Source of the DNA: Bacillota bacterium
Lineage (GTDB): Bacteria; Bacillota; Clostridia; Lachnospirales; Lachnospiraceae
Direction of reading: 5' to 3'
Length of the DNA stretch: 64,000 nt
NCBI GenBank assembly: GCA_023386315.1
Contig: JAEWJZ010000027.1
Location: 14,071 to 78,070, forward strand
Every line of letters begins with the position of its first letter. The first letter of the stretch is position 1. The notes below the pieces were generated by a model. That model ran no database searches. It saw nothing but the letters and a program-made list of their open reading frames with translations, and had not been told where the DNA came from. Below are positions 8,532 to 18,715 of the stretch, piece after piece. The translations under genes and the position numbers were made by a program.

Positions 8532-11258
8532 GTGCCTGAGACAACAAAGAAGAAGACAACAGCAAAAAAAGGGACAAAACCAAAAAGCGGGAGAGCGAGA
8601 AATACCAGCACCAGGAAGAATGTGGTCCTGCCGGAACCGGAATTTATCCACTCAGAAGTCGTAATTATTATATCATTTGCCGCTGCGGCCATTCTGTTTT
8701 TAAGCAATTTTCATTTGTGCGGAATGGTAGGTGATTTTTTCCGCAGCGTGCAGCTTGGTATATTCGGCGGCATCGGATATATTGCACCGGTTCTCATGTT
8801 TGCGGGAACTGCATTTTATATTTCAAACCAGGGAAACCCAAGAGCAGTTTTTAAACTGGTCTCCTGTGTTCTGGCGCTGGTTTCTTTGTGCGGATTTTTA
8901 CAGCTGCTTTTTGGTGTGAATACAGGTGAAAAAACCGGACTTTTGAATATTTATCTGGAGGCTTCTGTCAGTGGAAAAGGAGGCGGCTTAGTCGGCGGTC
9001 TGCTGGCAGAAGGGCTTGTTTCCATAATCGGAGTTGTGGGAGCTTATCTGGTGACGCTGGTTTTAATCATTATATCACTGGTGTGCATTACAGAGAAATC
9101 CTTTGTTAATATTGTAAAGACCGGTAGCGGAAAAGCATACCACCATGCGAAAGAAAACATGGACATGCATATGGAGATTCATGCCCAGAGGCAGGAACTT
9201 AGAAAACAGCTGAGAGAAGAACAGAAACTGCGGGGGGTTAATTTAGATGCCACCACAATTTCGGCAGTCCAGGAAGAGGAGCCGGATAAACCCGATTATG
9301 AGAGGGATCTTTATGAGGAGGATGCTGATACCGGTATCGGTGATATTGCCGATGAGATTGATTCACAGATCAGTGAACTGACTGCAGTGACAGCGGTCCA
9401 GACGGAAGAGTCTAACCCGGCTGATGTATTCAGAGGAAGCATATCTCCGGAACCGGAGGCGGATGACGAAGACTCTGTGCCATTTGAACCGGATGATATA
9501 GCAGTTCCATATCATAGAGGTTCTGATGAGGCTTCTTTCTATATGAAGAAGGAAGTCAGAACTTTAAAGGAAATGGAAGTTGTGGAAGATGATTTTTATC
9601 CCGAAGAGCCGGAAGCTGATGAGATGATTCCCAGAGAGACATTCTCTATTCCGGAGGAGCCAAAGCAGGTTGTAACAGCTTCCGGCAAGATCATAGAGAC
9701 GGATACGGAGGCGCTTCAGAAGAAACTGGAGAAGAAACGGGAAGAGTCGCAAAAAGATGACGACTTCAGTGTGAGCCAGCAGATCAGTCAGAAAAAAGAG
9801 ATTGTGAAGAAGGAATACAGGTTTCCGCCTCTTTCCCTGCTTAAAAAAGGAAAATCAGCGGTTTTTTCTGATCGGGAATACAAAGAAACAGCCATTAAAC
9901 TGCAGAAGACGCTGCAGAATTTTGGTGTGGGAGTGACTGTTACCAATATCAGCTGCGGACCTTCCGTGACCAGATATGAACTCCATCCGGAGCAGGGAGT
10001 TAAGGTAAGCAAGATTGTAAGTCTGGCTGATGATATTAAGCTGAGTCTTGCAGCAGCAGATATTCGTATTGAGGCCCCGATTCCGGGAAAATCCGCAGTT
10101 GGTATTGAAGTGCCCAATAAAGAAAACAACATGGTGTTCTTACGGGATATTCTGGAAGCGGACAGCTTTCAGAAGCATTCCTCCAGCATCGCCTTTGCAG
10201 TGGGAAAAGATATCGGAGGACAGGTAGTTGTAACAGATATTGCAAAGATGCCCCATCTGCTTATCGCAGGCGCTACCGGCTCCGGTAAGTCGGTCTGCAT
10301 CAACACACTGATTATGAGCATTATTTTTAAAGCGGATCCTGATGATGTGAAGCTGATTATGGTGGATCCGAAGGTGGTGGAATTAAGTGTTTATAATGGA
10401 ATTCCACACTTGCTGCTTCCGGTTGTGACGGATCCCAAGAAGGCATCGGGAGCCTTAAACTGGGCAGTGGCGGAGATGACAGACCGCTATAATAAATTTG
10501 CCCAGTACAATGTCAGGGAGATTAAAGGCTATAATGCCAAGGTAGAGAGCTTAAAGGATATTGATGATGAAAACAAGCCTCAGAAGATGCCGCAGATTGT
10601 AATTATAATCGACGAGCTTGCTGATTTGATGATGGTAGCGCCAGGTGAAGTGGAAGATTCCATCTGCCGTCTTGCCCAGCTTGCCAGGGCTGCGGGAATT
10701 CATCTTGTAATCGCCACCCAGCGTCCGTCCGTCAACGTCATCACCGGTCTGATTAAAGCAAATGTGCCGTCAAGAGTTGCCTTTGCCGTTTCTTCCGGTG
10801 TAGATTCCAGAACCATCATTGACATGAATGGTGCGGAGAAGCTTCTTGGAAAGGGTGATATGCTGTTTTACCCTGCCGGTTATCCAAAACCCATGCGTGT
10901 GCAGGGAGCATTTGTTTCTGATACAGAAGTTTCCAGTGTGGTGGACTTTTTGACAGAGCAGGGAATGACACCGGATTACAATCCGGAGGTGGAAAATATG
11001 ATTGCCTCTGCTCCGGCAGCTGCAGATTCAAAAGGCGGCGGGAGTGACCGGGATGAATATTTTGTGCAGGCAGGCAGATTTATCATTGAAAAAGACAAAG
11101 CATCCATCGGCATGCTGCAGAGAATGTATAAAATCGGGTTTAACCGGGCTGCCAGAATCATGGATCAGCTTGCTGAGGCAGGTGTGGTGGGGGAAGAGGA
11201 AGGTACCAAGCCCCGTAAGGTGCTCATGAGCATGGAAGAGTTTGAAGAGATGTTTTAG
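8532..11258 (+). CDS. spoIIIE: DNA translocase FtsK/SpoIIIE
   Basis: The 908-residue protein begins at GTG 8532 after an AAGGGGGAAG site. Four hydrophobic segments (about residues 38-190) anchor it in the septal membrane; an acidic, Glu/Asp/Pro-rich linker spans about 220-420. The motor follows: an alpha domain, then Walker A GATGSGKS near residue 580 and Walker B VIIIDELADLM near 688, plus ATQRPSVNVITGLIKANVPS. The last 65 residues form the gamma winged helix that reads oriented DNA motifs (ASIGMLQRMYKIGFNRAARI). It pumps chromosomal DNA through the septum at division or into the forespore. Given spoIVA in the same window, a sporulation role is likely. FtsK and SpoIIIE cannot be told apart by sequence alone. 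Confidence 0.93.
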   Translation: MPETTKKKTTAKKGTKPKSGRARNTSTRKNVVLPEPEFIHSEVVIIISFAAAAILFLSNFHLCGMVGDFFRSVQLGIFGGIGYIAPVLMFAGTAFYISNQGNPRAVFKLVSCVLALVSLCGFLQLLFGVNTGEKTGLLNIYLEASVSGKGGGLVGGLLAEGLVSIIGVVGAYLVTLVLIIISLVCITEKSFVNIVKTGSGKAYHHAKENMDMHMEIHAQRQELRKQLREEQKLRGVNLDATTISAVQEEEPDKPDYERDLYEEDADTGIGDIADEIDSQISELTAVTAVQTEESNPADVFRGSISPEPEADDEDSVPFEPDDIAVPYHRGSDEASFYMKKEVRTLKEMEVVEDDFYPEEPEADEMIPRETFSIPEEPKQVVTASGKIIETDTEALQKKLEKKREESQKDDDFSVSQQISQKKEIVKKEYRFPPLSLLKKGKSAVFSDREYKETAIKLQKTLQNFGVGVTVTNISCGPSVTRYELHPEQGVKVSKIVSLADDIKLSLAAADIRIEAPIPGKSAVGIEVPNKENNMVFLRDILEADSFQKHSSSIAFAVGKDIGGQVVVTDIAKMPHLLIAGATGSGKSVCINTLIMSIIFKADPDDVKLIMVDPKVVELSVYNGIPHLLLPVVTDPKKASGALNWAVAEMTDRYNKFAQYNVREIKGYNAKVESLKDIDDENKPQKMPQIVIIIDELADLMMVAPGEVEDSICRLAQLARAAGIHLVIATQRPSVNVITGLIKANVPSRVAFAVSSGVDSRTIIDMNGAEKLLGKGDMLFYPAGYPKPMRVQGAFVSDTEVSSVVDFLTEQGMTPDYNPEVENMIASAPAAADSKGGGSDRDEYFVQAGRFIIEKDKASIGMLQRMYKIGFNRAARIMDQLAEAGVVGEEEGTKPRKVLMSMEEFEEMF

Positions 11259-11307
11259 CATGGAAAAGGGTTAAAAGCATTGCTTACATATATGGAGGAT
11301 GATACTT

Positions 11308-12978
11308 ATGAAAACAGATATTGAGATCGCACAGGAAGCGAAGATGATACCGATTAAGGAAGTGGCAGCATCCTATGGGATTGCAGAAGACGATTTAGAA
11401 CTCTACGGTAAATACAAAGCGAAACTCTCTGATGAATTGTGGGAGCAGGTAAAGGACCGCCCGGATGGAAAACTGGTTCTTGTTACGGCAATTAATCCCA
11501 CACCGGCCGGAGAGGGAAAGACCACTACGACGGTGGGATTAGGACAGGCATTTGGAAAGATCGGGAAAAAGGCAATCATCGCCTTAAGAGAGCCTTCTTT
11601 AGGTCCATGCTTTGGAATCAAGGGCGGAGCGGCAGGCGGCGGTTATGCCCAGGTTGTTCCCATGGAAGATTTAAATCTTCATTTTACCGGAGATTTTCAT
11701 GCCATTACCTCAGCAAACAATCTGCTTTCAGCCCTGCTTGACAATCACATCCACCAGGGCAACGCTCTTGGAATTGATACAAGGCAGATCCTTTGGAAGA
11801 GATGTCTGGACATGAATGACAGGGCTTTAAGAAATATCGTGGTGGGACTTGGTTCAAAAGCAGAAGGATTTGTAAGAGAAGATCACTTTGTTATTACAGT
11901 GGCTTCTGAAATTATGGCCATTCTCTGCCTTGCAGACGACATGAATGATTTAAAAGAACGGCTGGGACGTATTATTGTTGCATATAATTATTCCGGAGAG
12001 CCCGTGACTGCAGCCCAGTTGAATGCGGTAGGAGCCATGGCGGCCCTGCTTAAGGATGCGCTGAAACCAAATCTGATTCAGACTCTGGAGCATACCGGTG
12101 CCATCGTCCACGGAGGCCCGTTTGCAAATATCGCTCACGGCTGTAACAGTGTGCGTGCCACAAAAACAGCACTGAAGTTAGCTGATATCGTTGTGACTGA
12201 GGCTGGTTTTGGTGCGGATTTAGGTGCTGAGAAGTTCCTGGATATCAAATGCAGAAAGGCTTCCTTAAAACCGGATGCCATTGTTCTGGTGGCAACCGTC
12301 AGAGCATTGAAATATAACGGCGGTGTACCAAAGGACCAGCTGAAGGAAGAGAATTTAGAGGCACTGAAAAAGGGAATCGTTAACCTTGAAAAGCACATCG
12401 AAAATATGCAGAAATACGGCGTTCCTGTTGTTGTAACACTGAATTCTTTTGTGACAGATACAGAAAATGAGTACCAGTTTGTAAAGAACTTCTGTGAGGA
12501 AAAAGGCTGCGAATTCGCTTTGTCCCAGGTATGGGAAAAGGGCGGAGAAGGCGGAGTAAAACTGGCTGAAAAGGTCCTTGAAACACTGGAGAACAAAACG
12601 AGTAATTTTGCACCCATTTATCCCGATGACATGAGTCTTGAGGATAAGATCAGCACAGTTGCCAGAGAAATTTACGGAGCAGACGGGGTAACTTATGCAC
12701 CCTCCGCTTTAAAATCCATCAGAAAGTTTGAAGAAATGGGATTTGGCAGTCTGCCTGTGTGCATGGCTAAGACACAGTACTCCTTATCCGATGACCAGAC
12801 AAAACTGGGCCGCCCCCAGGGCTTTGAGATTAATGTGCGGGATGCTTATGTCAGCGCCGGTGCCGGATTTGTTGTTGTTTTAACAGGGGCTATCATGACG
12901 ATGCCTGGTCTGCCGAAAAAACCAGCAGCAGATAATATTGATGTAAATAATGACGGAGTAATCACAGGATTATTCTGA
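11308..12978 (+). CDS. fhs: formate--tetrahydrofolate ligase
   Basis: The 556-residue enzyme makes 10-formyl-THF from formate, THF and ATP, the entry to the methyl branch of the Wood-Ljungdahl route and to purine synthesis. It has the full family length and the nucleotide-binding [13 protein letters not shown] (about 62-74), [19 protein letters not shown], and [15 protein letters not shown] 11308 is preferred to an in-frame ATG at 11299, because GGAGG at 11294-11298 is 9 bases before 11308. murE follows after 13 bp, so the two are probably co-transcribed although functionally unrelated. No promoter was recognised in the 49 bp after spoIIIE. Confidence 0.97.
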   Translation: MKTDIEIAQEAKMIPIKEVAASYGIAEDDLELYGKYKAKLSDELWEQVKDRPDGKLVLVTAINPTPAGEGKTTTTVGLGQAFGKIGKKAIIALREPSLGPCFGIKGGAAGGGYAQVVPMEDLNLHFTGDFHAITSANNLLSALLDNHIHQGNALGIDTRQILWKRCLDMNDRALRNIVVGLGSKAEGFVREDHFVITVASEIMAILCLADDMNDLKERLGRIIVAYNYSGEPVTAAQLNAVGAMAALLKDALKPNLIQTLEHTGAIVHGGPFANIAHGCNSVRATKTALKLADIVVTEAGFGADLGAEKFLDIKCRKASLKPDAIVLVATVRALKYNGGVPKDQLKEENLEALKKGIVNLEKHIENMQKYGVPVVVTLNSFVTDTENEYQFVKNFCEEKGCEFALSQVWEKGGEGGVKLAEKVLETLENKTSNFAPIYPDDMSLEDKISTVAREIYGADGVTYAPSALKSIRKFEEMGFGSLPVCMAKTQYSLSDDQTKLGRPQGFEINVRDAYVSAGAGFVVVLTGAIMTMPGLPKKPAADNIDVNNDGVITGLF

Positions 12979-12991
12979 TTTGGAGGTTTTT

Positions 12992-14470
12992 ATGAAGTTT
13001 AGTCAGTGGCTAAAGGATCTGGAGTATGAATTACTGCAGGGGAATCTGGATGTAGAAGTGGAAGATGTGGTCTATGACTCCAGAAAGGCCAGAAGCGGTA
13101 CTGTCTTTGTCTGTACTGTAGGCACCAGAGTTGATTCCCATAATTTTATACCGGAAGTGGTGGAAAAAGGAGTGACTGTTCTTGTTCTGGAACGCAGGGT
13201 GAGCCTGCCGGAAGGAGTAACTGCCATTTTCGTACATAATGCCAGAGAAGCACTGGCTGTTTTGTCTGCCGCCAGATTTGATTATCCTGCAAAACGTATG
13301 GTGACCATTGGAGTAACCGGTACAAAGGGGAAGACAACAACAACCCATATGATTAAGGCAATTTTAGAGGCGTGCGGGAAAAAAGTGGGTATGATTGGAA
13401 CCACAGGGATTGTAATCGGAGAGAAAGTAACTCCGACTGCCAATACAACGCCGGAATCTTATCAGCTTCATGAAGCTTTTTATCAAATGGCGGAAGAAGG
13501 CTGTGAGTATATGGTAATGGAAGTTTCCTCCCAGGCATTTAAGATGCACCGGGTAGATGGCCTGATATTCGACTATGGCTTATTTACCAATATTTCTCCT
13601 GATCATATCGGACCGGATGAACACGAGAATTTTGAAGAGTATTTATCTTATAAGTCAAAGATATTCCAGTGCTCCCGAGTGGGCATTATGAATGGGGATG
13701 ACGAACACTTTGATGAGGCCGTCAAAGATGCTTCCTGCCGCCTGTATTCCTTTTCCCTTGATAAAGCAGGGACCAGTTTTAAGGCGGAGAACATCCGCTA
13801 TGTGGCCCAGTCCGATTTTGTGGGTCTTGAATTTGATGTAAAGGGAGTCTATGAGCTGGCTGTCCGGGTTAATATACCCGGCAGATTTAATGTTGCCAAT
13901 GCTCTGGCTGCAGTCAGTGTTTTAAGCTTTTTGAATCTGCCTAAGGAAAAGATCTGTCATGGACTGGAGCATTTAAGTGTGAACGGAAGAATGGAGATTG
14001 TTTATTCTTCTGAAAGGTGTACCGTTATTGTGGATTATGCCCATAATGCAGTCAGTATGGAAAGCCTTTTAATAACACTGAGGGATTATAATCCCAGACG
14101 TCTTGTCTGCGTATTCGGCTGCGGGGGAAACCGCTCCAAAGACCGCCGCTATTCCATGGGGGACAGTGCAGGCCGCCTGGCAGATTTTACGATTCTGACC
14201 GCCGACAATTCCCGCTTTGAGAAAACAGAAGACATTATTGCAGATATCAGAAGCAGTATCTCAAAAACAGAGGGAACCTTCATTGAGATTCCTGATAGAA
14301 GAGAAGCGATCCGCTACAGTATTTTACATGCCCGTCCCGGAGATATGATTGCTGTAATCGGCAAAGGCCACGAAGACTATCAGGAAGTGAATGGGGAACG
14401 TCACCATTTCTCAGACAGGGAAGAGATTTTAAACGTAGTAGAGAGTCCTGAATTTATAAACAGACAATAA
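12992..14470 (+). CDS. murE: UDP-N-acetylmuramyl-tripeptide synthetase MurE
   Basis: The 492-residue Mur ligase adds the third amino acid to UDP-MurNAc-L-Ala-D-Glu. Domains: N-terminal UDP-binding fold (1-100), ATPase centre with VTGTKGKTTTTHM (about 108-120), MEVSSQAFKMHRVDG, and the carbamylated-Lys segment YKSKIF, then a C-terminal domain with ADNSRFE at the site where diaminopimelate-specific enzymes have DNPR. DNSR keeps the Arg, so diaminopimelate is the likely substrate, less surely than with a perfect motif. The start is ATG 12992, 5 bases after GGAGG (12982-12986). murF follows after a 116-bp gap holding a hairpin; other cell-wall genes of the dcw cluster are not here. Confidence 0.92.
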   Translation: MKFSQWLKDLEYELLQGNLDVEVEDVVYDSRKARSGTVFVCTVGTRVDSHNFIPEVVEKGVTVLVLERRVSLPEGVTAIFVHNAREALAVLSAARFDYPAKRMVTIGVTGTKGKTTTTHMIKAILEACGKKVGMIGTTGIVIGEKVTPTANTTPESYQLHEAFYQMAEEGCEYMVMEVSSQAFKMHRVDGLIFDYGLFTNISPDHIGPDEHENFEEYLSYKSKIFQCSRVGIMNGDDEHFDEAVKDASCRLYSFSLDKAGTSFKAENIRYVAQSDFVGLEFDVKGVYELAVRVNIPGRFNVANALAAVSVLSFLNLPKEKICHGLEHLSVNGRMEIVYSSERCTVIVDYAHNAVSMESLLITLRDYNPRRLVCVFGCGGNRSKDRRYSMGDSAGRLADFTILTADNSRFEKTEDIIADIRSSISKTEGTFIEIPDRREAIRYSILHARPGDMIAVIGKGHEDYQEVNGERHHFSDREEILNVVESPEFINRQ

Positions 14471-14493
14471 ACTAAAATTGCCATAAGAAAAAG

Positions 14494-14532
14494 AATGCCG
14501 GAGGCCGAAAAGGAAATGTGGCTTTCGGCATT
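14494..14532 (+). repeat. intercistronic hairpin between murE and murF
   Basis: Arms 14494-14506 and 14520-14532 pair over 13 positions (7 Watson-Crick pairs AATGCCG/CGGCATT, then a GAGGCC/GGCTTT segment with G-U pairs) around a 13-base loop. No T-tract follows, so this is not a standard terminator; it may be an mRNA stability or processing element. Confidence 0.55.
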
Positions 14533-14586
14533 TCCACGAAAGATGGCAGGAATGTGCGCTAAGAGCGGACATGGAACGGAGGAAAC

Positions 14587-15951
14587 ATGGTAGACATGAC
14601 AGTGAAGGATATACTTTCGGCTACAGGCGGAACACTTCTTTGCGGAAGGGAGGATACTGTTCTGGAACACATAAGCATTGATTCCAGAACCATGAAGGGG
14701 AATGATTTATTCGTGCCGATTATAGGGGAAAAGGTGGATGCCCACCGTTTTATCAATCAGGCATTTGAGCATGGAGCAGCAGCCGTTTTAACCAGCGAGC
14801 ATGATTTCATGGAATCAGAAAAGCCCTGGATACGTGTGTATGATACGAAAAAGGCACTGCAGGCAGTGGGGAGTTTTTACAGAAACCGTTTATCCCTGCC
14901 CCTCATAGGTATAACAGGAAGCGTGGGAAAGACGACAACCAGAGAGATGGTGGCATGTGCGCTTTCTTCCCGTTATCAGGTTTATAAGACTCCTGGCAAC
15001 AGCAACAGCCAGGTAGGACTTCCCATCACTCTCTGTGAAATCACGCCGGAAGATGAAATCGGCGTCATCGAACTGGGAATGAGCGAACCGGGAGAGCTTA
15101 CCGTGATCGCCAGAATCGCCAGAATACATATGGCTGTCATAACCAATATCGGAGTGGCGCATATTGAACAGCTGGGCTCAAGGGAAAATATATACAGAGA
15201 AAAGCTGACCATCCAGGATGGCCTTTGTGAAAACGGAATTCTCTTTTTAAACGGCGATGACGATATGCTAAAAGATACAAAAGCTAAAGAAGGCTGCAAA
15301 ACGGTTTTTTACGGAACTGGAGAAAATTGTGATTACAGAGCCGTTGATGTACATTTGGATAATGGGTTTCCTGTGTTCACGGCAGTGCATAAAGAGGAGA
15401 AAGTCCCTGTCCGGCTGTCTGTTATGGGAAGCCATAATATTTTAAATGCTATGGTATCTTTGGCAGTTGCGGCAGAAAACGGCATTCCCATGGAAGAGGC
15501 GGCAAAGTCTCTTGAAAGCTTCACCGGATTTAAAAACCGCCAGCAGATCTACGATACAGGAAGCTTCACCGTAATTGATGATACTTATAATGCCAGTCCT
15601 GTCTCCATGAAAGCGGGACTTGAAGTTTTAGGTTCCGTTACAAAGGCAAAAAGGAAGATCGCCGTACTGGCTGACATGAAGGAGCTGGGAGAACGTTCTT
15701 TGGAATTTCATTATGAAATCGGCACATACATTGCGGCACACCCTGTTGACTGTGTGGTGACACTGGGAGAGCTGGCAGGAGAAATTGCCAGGGCGGTGAG
15801 GGAGAATGCCCCTGATATCACAGTAAGGGAATTTATGGAACAGGAACCGTTAACTGCTTATTTAAAGGAAGTATTAAAGGCAGGTGACTGTGTACTGTTT
15901 AAGGGCTCCAACAGCATGAAGCTGGGGCAGGTAGCAGAACAGTTTCACTGA
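14587..15951 (+). CDS. murF: UDP-N-acetylmuramoyl-tripeptide--D-alanyl-D-alanine ligase MurF
   Basis: This 454-residue Mur ligase attaches D-Ala-D-Ala to the UDP-MurNAc tripeptide, the last cytoplasmic step of the precursor. ITGSVGKTTTREM (about 108-120) is the P-loop; IELGMSEPGELTVI, ITNIGVAHIEQLGS and FTVIDDTYNASPVSM are MurF hallmarks, and KGSNSMKLGQ ends the C-terminal domain. ATG 14587 follows GGAGG (14578-14582) by only 4 bases; an in-frame ATG at 14596 is 13 bases away, so the start is uncertain by three codons. It follows murE and is followed by priA after 23 bp. Confidence 0.94.
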   Translation: MVDMTVKDILSATGGTLLCGREDTVLEHISIDSRTMKGNDLFVPIIGEKVDAHRFINQAFEHGAAAVLTSEHDFMESEKPWIRVYDTKKALQAVGSFYRNRLSLPLIGITGSVGKTTTREMVACALSSRYQVYKTPGNSNSQVGLPITLCEITPEDEIGVIELGMSEPGELTVIARIARIHMAVITNIGVAHIEQLGSRENIYREKLTIQDGLCENGILFLNGDDDMLKDTKAKEGCKTVFYGTGENCDYRAVDVHLDNGFPVFTAVHKEEKVPVRLSVMGSHNILNAMVSLAVAAENGIPMEEAAKSLESFTGFKNRQQIYDTGSFTVIDDTYNASPVSMKAGLEVLGSVTKAKRKIAVLADMKELGERSLEFHYEIGTYIAAHPVDCVVTLGELAGEIARAVRENAPDITVREFMEQEPLTAYLKEVLKAGDCVLFKGSNSMKLGQVAEQFH

Positions 15952-15974
15952 CAGTGTGCCTCTGGAGGAAATGA

Positions 15975-18203
15975 ATGACAAAAAACTATGCCAGGATCAT
16001 TATTGATATTTCTCATGAGAAAGTAGACAGAACCTTCGATTACCGGATTCCGGAGAATCTGCTTAAGGATATTTCCGTCGGGACCCGGGTTCTGATCCCT
16101 TTTGGCAGGGGAAATACCATGCGCAAGGGATATGTGGTGGAAATTACGGCCCAGGCCGGTTATGATCCGGATAAGATAAAAGAAATCGGGGGAATTGTGA
16201 CTGATGGGGTATCGGCGGAGTCAAGACTGATTACTCTTGCATGGTGGCTGAAAGAACAGTATGGATCCACCATGAATCAGGCACTGAAAACCGTGCTGCC
16301 GGTAAAGCAGAAAGTGAAGCCAAAAGAAAAAAAGATCATAAGAAGTCTCCTTGACCGGGAACAGTTAGTCTGCGCATTAAAAGAAGCGGAAAAAAAGAAT
16401 TACAAGGCGAGAGTCAGGCTTTTTACGGCACTGCTTAACAACCCGGTAATTCCATATGAGATAGCAGTAAACCAGATGAATCTTTCCGCATCGGCAGTAA
16501 AGCCGCTGATCGAAAAGGGTGAGATCTGTCTTGAGTCAGAAGAGATTTACCGCAATCCCATTCAGTTAGACGGACAGGAAGAAAGAAAACTCCGGCTCAA
16601 TCAAGAGCAGCAGATGATTGTGGACTCCTTCTGCCAGGATTATTTAAAAGGAATCCGAAAGACTTATCTCATTCACGGCATTACAGGCAGCGGCAAAACA
16701 GAAGTTTATATGGACTTAATCCAGAAGGTAATTGAAGATGACAGACAGGTAATTGTTCTGATTCCTGAAATTGCGCTGACCTATCAGACCGTGATGCGCT
16801 TTTACGGCAGATTCGGAAACCGGGTTTCCATCATCAATTCCCGTTTGTCTGCAGGAGAACGTTTCGATCAGTTTGAACGCGCTAAAAATGGTGATATTGA
16901 TATTATGATCGGACCAAGATCCGCATTGTTTACACCTTTTTCCAGACTGGGGCTGATTCTCATTGATGAGGAACATGAGAGCGCCTACAAAAGTGAGACA
17001 GTACCAAGATATCACGCCAGAGAAGTGGCCGCAAAAAGGGCACAGATGGAGAATGCATCTTTGGTGCTGGGCTCGGCAACTCCTTCTTTAGAAGCCTATA
17101 GCAGGGCACTGAGAGGCGATTATCAGTTGTTTCGTCTGACAGAAAGAGCAAAAAAAGACAGCAGTCTGGCAAATGTATCAATTGTGGATTTAAGGCAGGA
17201 ATTAAAGGATGGAAATAAGTCTATATTCAGCAGAAAATTACAGGCGCTGATGGAAGAAAAGCTAAGGAAAAAAGAACAGGTCATGCTGTTTATAAACCGG
17301 AGAGGCTATGCCAATTTTGTATCCTGCCGCTCCTGCGGGGAAGCCATCCGCTGCCCCCATTGTGATGTGACTCTGACGCTGCACAACAACAGCCGCCTTG
17401 TCTGTCATTACTGCGGGCATACCATTCCCATGCCGTCAAAATGCCCCTCCTGCGGTTCTCCTTATATTGCAAACTTTGGCGTGGGAACCCAGAAGATCGA
17501 ACAGATGACAAAGAAGATGTTTCCCCAGGCCAGGATTCTTCGTATGGATATGGATACGACCAAAGAAAAGGGCGGACACGAAGCCATACTTTCTGCATTT
17601 TCCGAGCATGAAGGAGATATTCTCATCGGGACACAGATGATTGTAAAAGGGCATGATTTCCCTGATGTGACACTGGTTGGGGTGCTGGCGGCTGATTTGT
17701 CTTTAAATACGCCGGATTACCGGTCGGGAGAGCGGACCTTTCAGCTTCTGACCCAGGCAGCCGGAAGGGCCGGCAGGGATTCCAAGCCGGGAGATGTGAT
17801 CATTCAGACCTACAGTCCGGAACACTACAGCATCGTTACTGCCGCAAACCAGGATTATGAGACCTTCTACAAGCAGGAGATGGTATTTCGCAGCCTGATG
17901 AAATATCCACCTGCAAGCGGGCTTTTAACCATTCAGTTTTCATCACGCTGTGAATCCGTGCTTGGGGAAACAGCAGCTGCAGCAGGGGCATTTGCGGCAG
18001 CTTTGGGAGAGCCGGAGCAGGTGCAGATCATCGGTCCTGTGGAGGCTACCGTCTACAAAATTAATGATATATATAGAAAAATTTTATACTTGAAACAAGA
18101 AAACTATGATATACTAATTAAAATCAGGGATCAAATTGATGGTTTTTCTGAAAATCATCCCGAATTGTTTGAACAAGTCATGATCCAGTATGATTTTTCG
18201 TAA
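15975..18203 (+). CDS. priA: primosomal protein N', replication restart helicase PriA
   Basis: The 742-residue superfamily 2 helicase recognises stalled or repaired forks and reloads the replisome. An N-terminal 3'-end-binding domain (1-110) leads to the helicase core with ITGSGKTEVY near residue 235 and the DEEH box near 330. Eight Cys arranged as CxxC pairs (CRSC, CPHC, CHYC, CPSC; about 450-495) form the two zinc sites of PriA. Motif VI is QAAGRAGRD. It starts at ATG 15975 after GGAGG at 15962-15966. In Firmicutes priA commonly precedes def and fmt, as here. Confidence 0.96.
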   Translation: MTKNYARIIIDISHEKVDRTFDYRIPENLLKDISVGTRVLIPFGRGNTMRKGYVVEITAQAGYDPDKIKEIGGIVTDGVSAESRLITLAWWLKEQYGSTMNQALKTVLPVKQKVKPKEKKIIRSLLDREQLVCALKEAEKKNYKARVRLFTALLNNPVIPYEIAVNQMNLSASAVKPLIEKGEICLESEEIYRNPIQLDGQEERKLRLNQEQQMIVDSFCQDYLKGIRKTYLIHGITGSGKTEVYMDLIQKVIEDDRQVIVLIPEIALTYQTVMRFYGRFGNRVSIINSRLSAGERFDQFERAKNGDIDIMIGPRSALFTPFSRLGLILIDEEHESAYKSETVPRYHAREVAAKRAQMENASLVLGSATPSLEAYSRALRGDYQLFRLTERAKKDSSLANVSIVDLRQELKDGNKSIFSRKLQALMEEKLRKKEQVMLFINRRGYANFVSCRSCGEAIRCPHCDVTLTLHNNSRLVCHYCGHTIPMPSKCPSCGSPYIANFGVGTQKIEQMTKKMFPQARILRMDMDTTKEKGGHEAILSAFSEHEGDILIGTQMIVKGHDFPDVTLVGVLAADLSLNTPDYRSGERTFQLLTQAAGRAGRDSKPGDVIIQTYSPEHYSIVTAANQDYETFYKQEMVFRSLMKYPPASGLLTIQFSSRCESVLGETAAAAGAFAAALGEPEQVQIIGPVEATVYKINDIYRKILYLKQENYDILIKIRDQIDGFSENHPELFEQVMIQYDFS

Positions 18204-18220
18204 ATGAGAGGACAAAGAGA

Positions 18221-18715
18221 ATGGCGATTAGAAAAATTAGAACCATTGGAGACGAAATTTTAAGAAAAAAATGTAAGCCTGTGAAGGAGATCACCCCAAG
18301 AATTACCGATTTAATTAAAGACATGTTTGAAACCATGTATGAGGCTAATGGCGTAGGACTTGCAGCTCCCCAGGTAGGGATATTAAAACAGATTGTAGTC
18401 ATTGATGTGGAAGACGGCAACCAGTACGTCCTCATCAATCCGGAAATTATAGAGACAGATGGCGAACAGACCGGACCGGAAGGCTGCTTAAGTGTACCGG
18501 GAAAATCAGGAACTGTAACCAGACCCAATCATGTGAAAGTCAGAGCGTATGATGCAGATATGCAGCCCTTTGAGCTGGTAGGAGAAGAACTTCTTGCCCG
18601 CGCGATCTGCCATGAATGTGACCATTTAAGCGGTGAACTTTTTGTGGATAAGGTAGAAGGGGAAATTGAGGACGTGACTCTGGAAGAAGAGAACGAGGAG
18701 GTTGAGGAATATTGA
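18221..18715 (+). CDS. def: peptide deformylase
   Basis: This 164-residue metalloenzyme removes the N-formyl group from new proteins. All three family motifs are present: GVGLAAPQVG (about 44-53), EGCLSVPG (about 87-94) whose Cys is a metal ligand, and HECDHLSG (His at about 131 and 135 are ligands, Glu catalytic). The C-terminus is a short acidic tail. The stop codon overlaps the fmt start by one base (TGATG), so the deformylase and the formyltransferase are translationally coupled. Confidence 0.97.
   Translation: MAIRKIRTIGDEILRKKCKPVKEITPRITDLIKDMFETMYEANGVGLAAPQVGILKQIVVIDVEDGNQYVLINPEIIETDGEQTGPEGCLSVPGKSGTVTRPNHVKVRAYDADMQPFELVGEELLARAICHECDHLSGELFVDKVEGEIEDVTLEEENEEVEEY

Noticed and set aside
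12135..12617. 160-codon minus-strand frame inside fhs
   Set aside because: Shadow of the formate-THF ligase gene; Ser/Phe-rich without motif.
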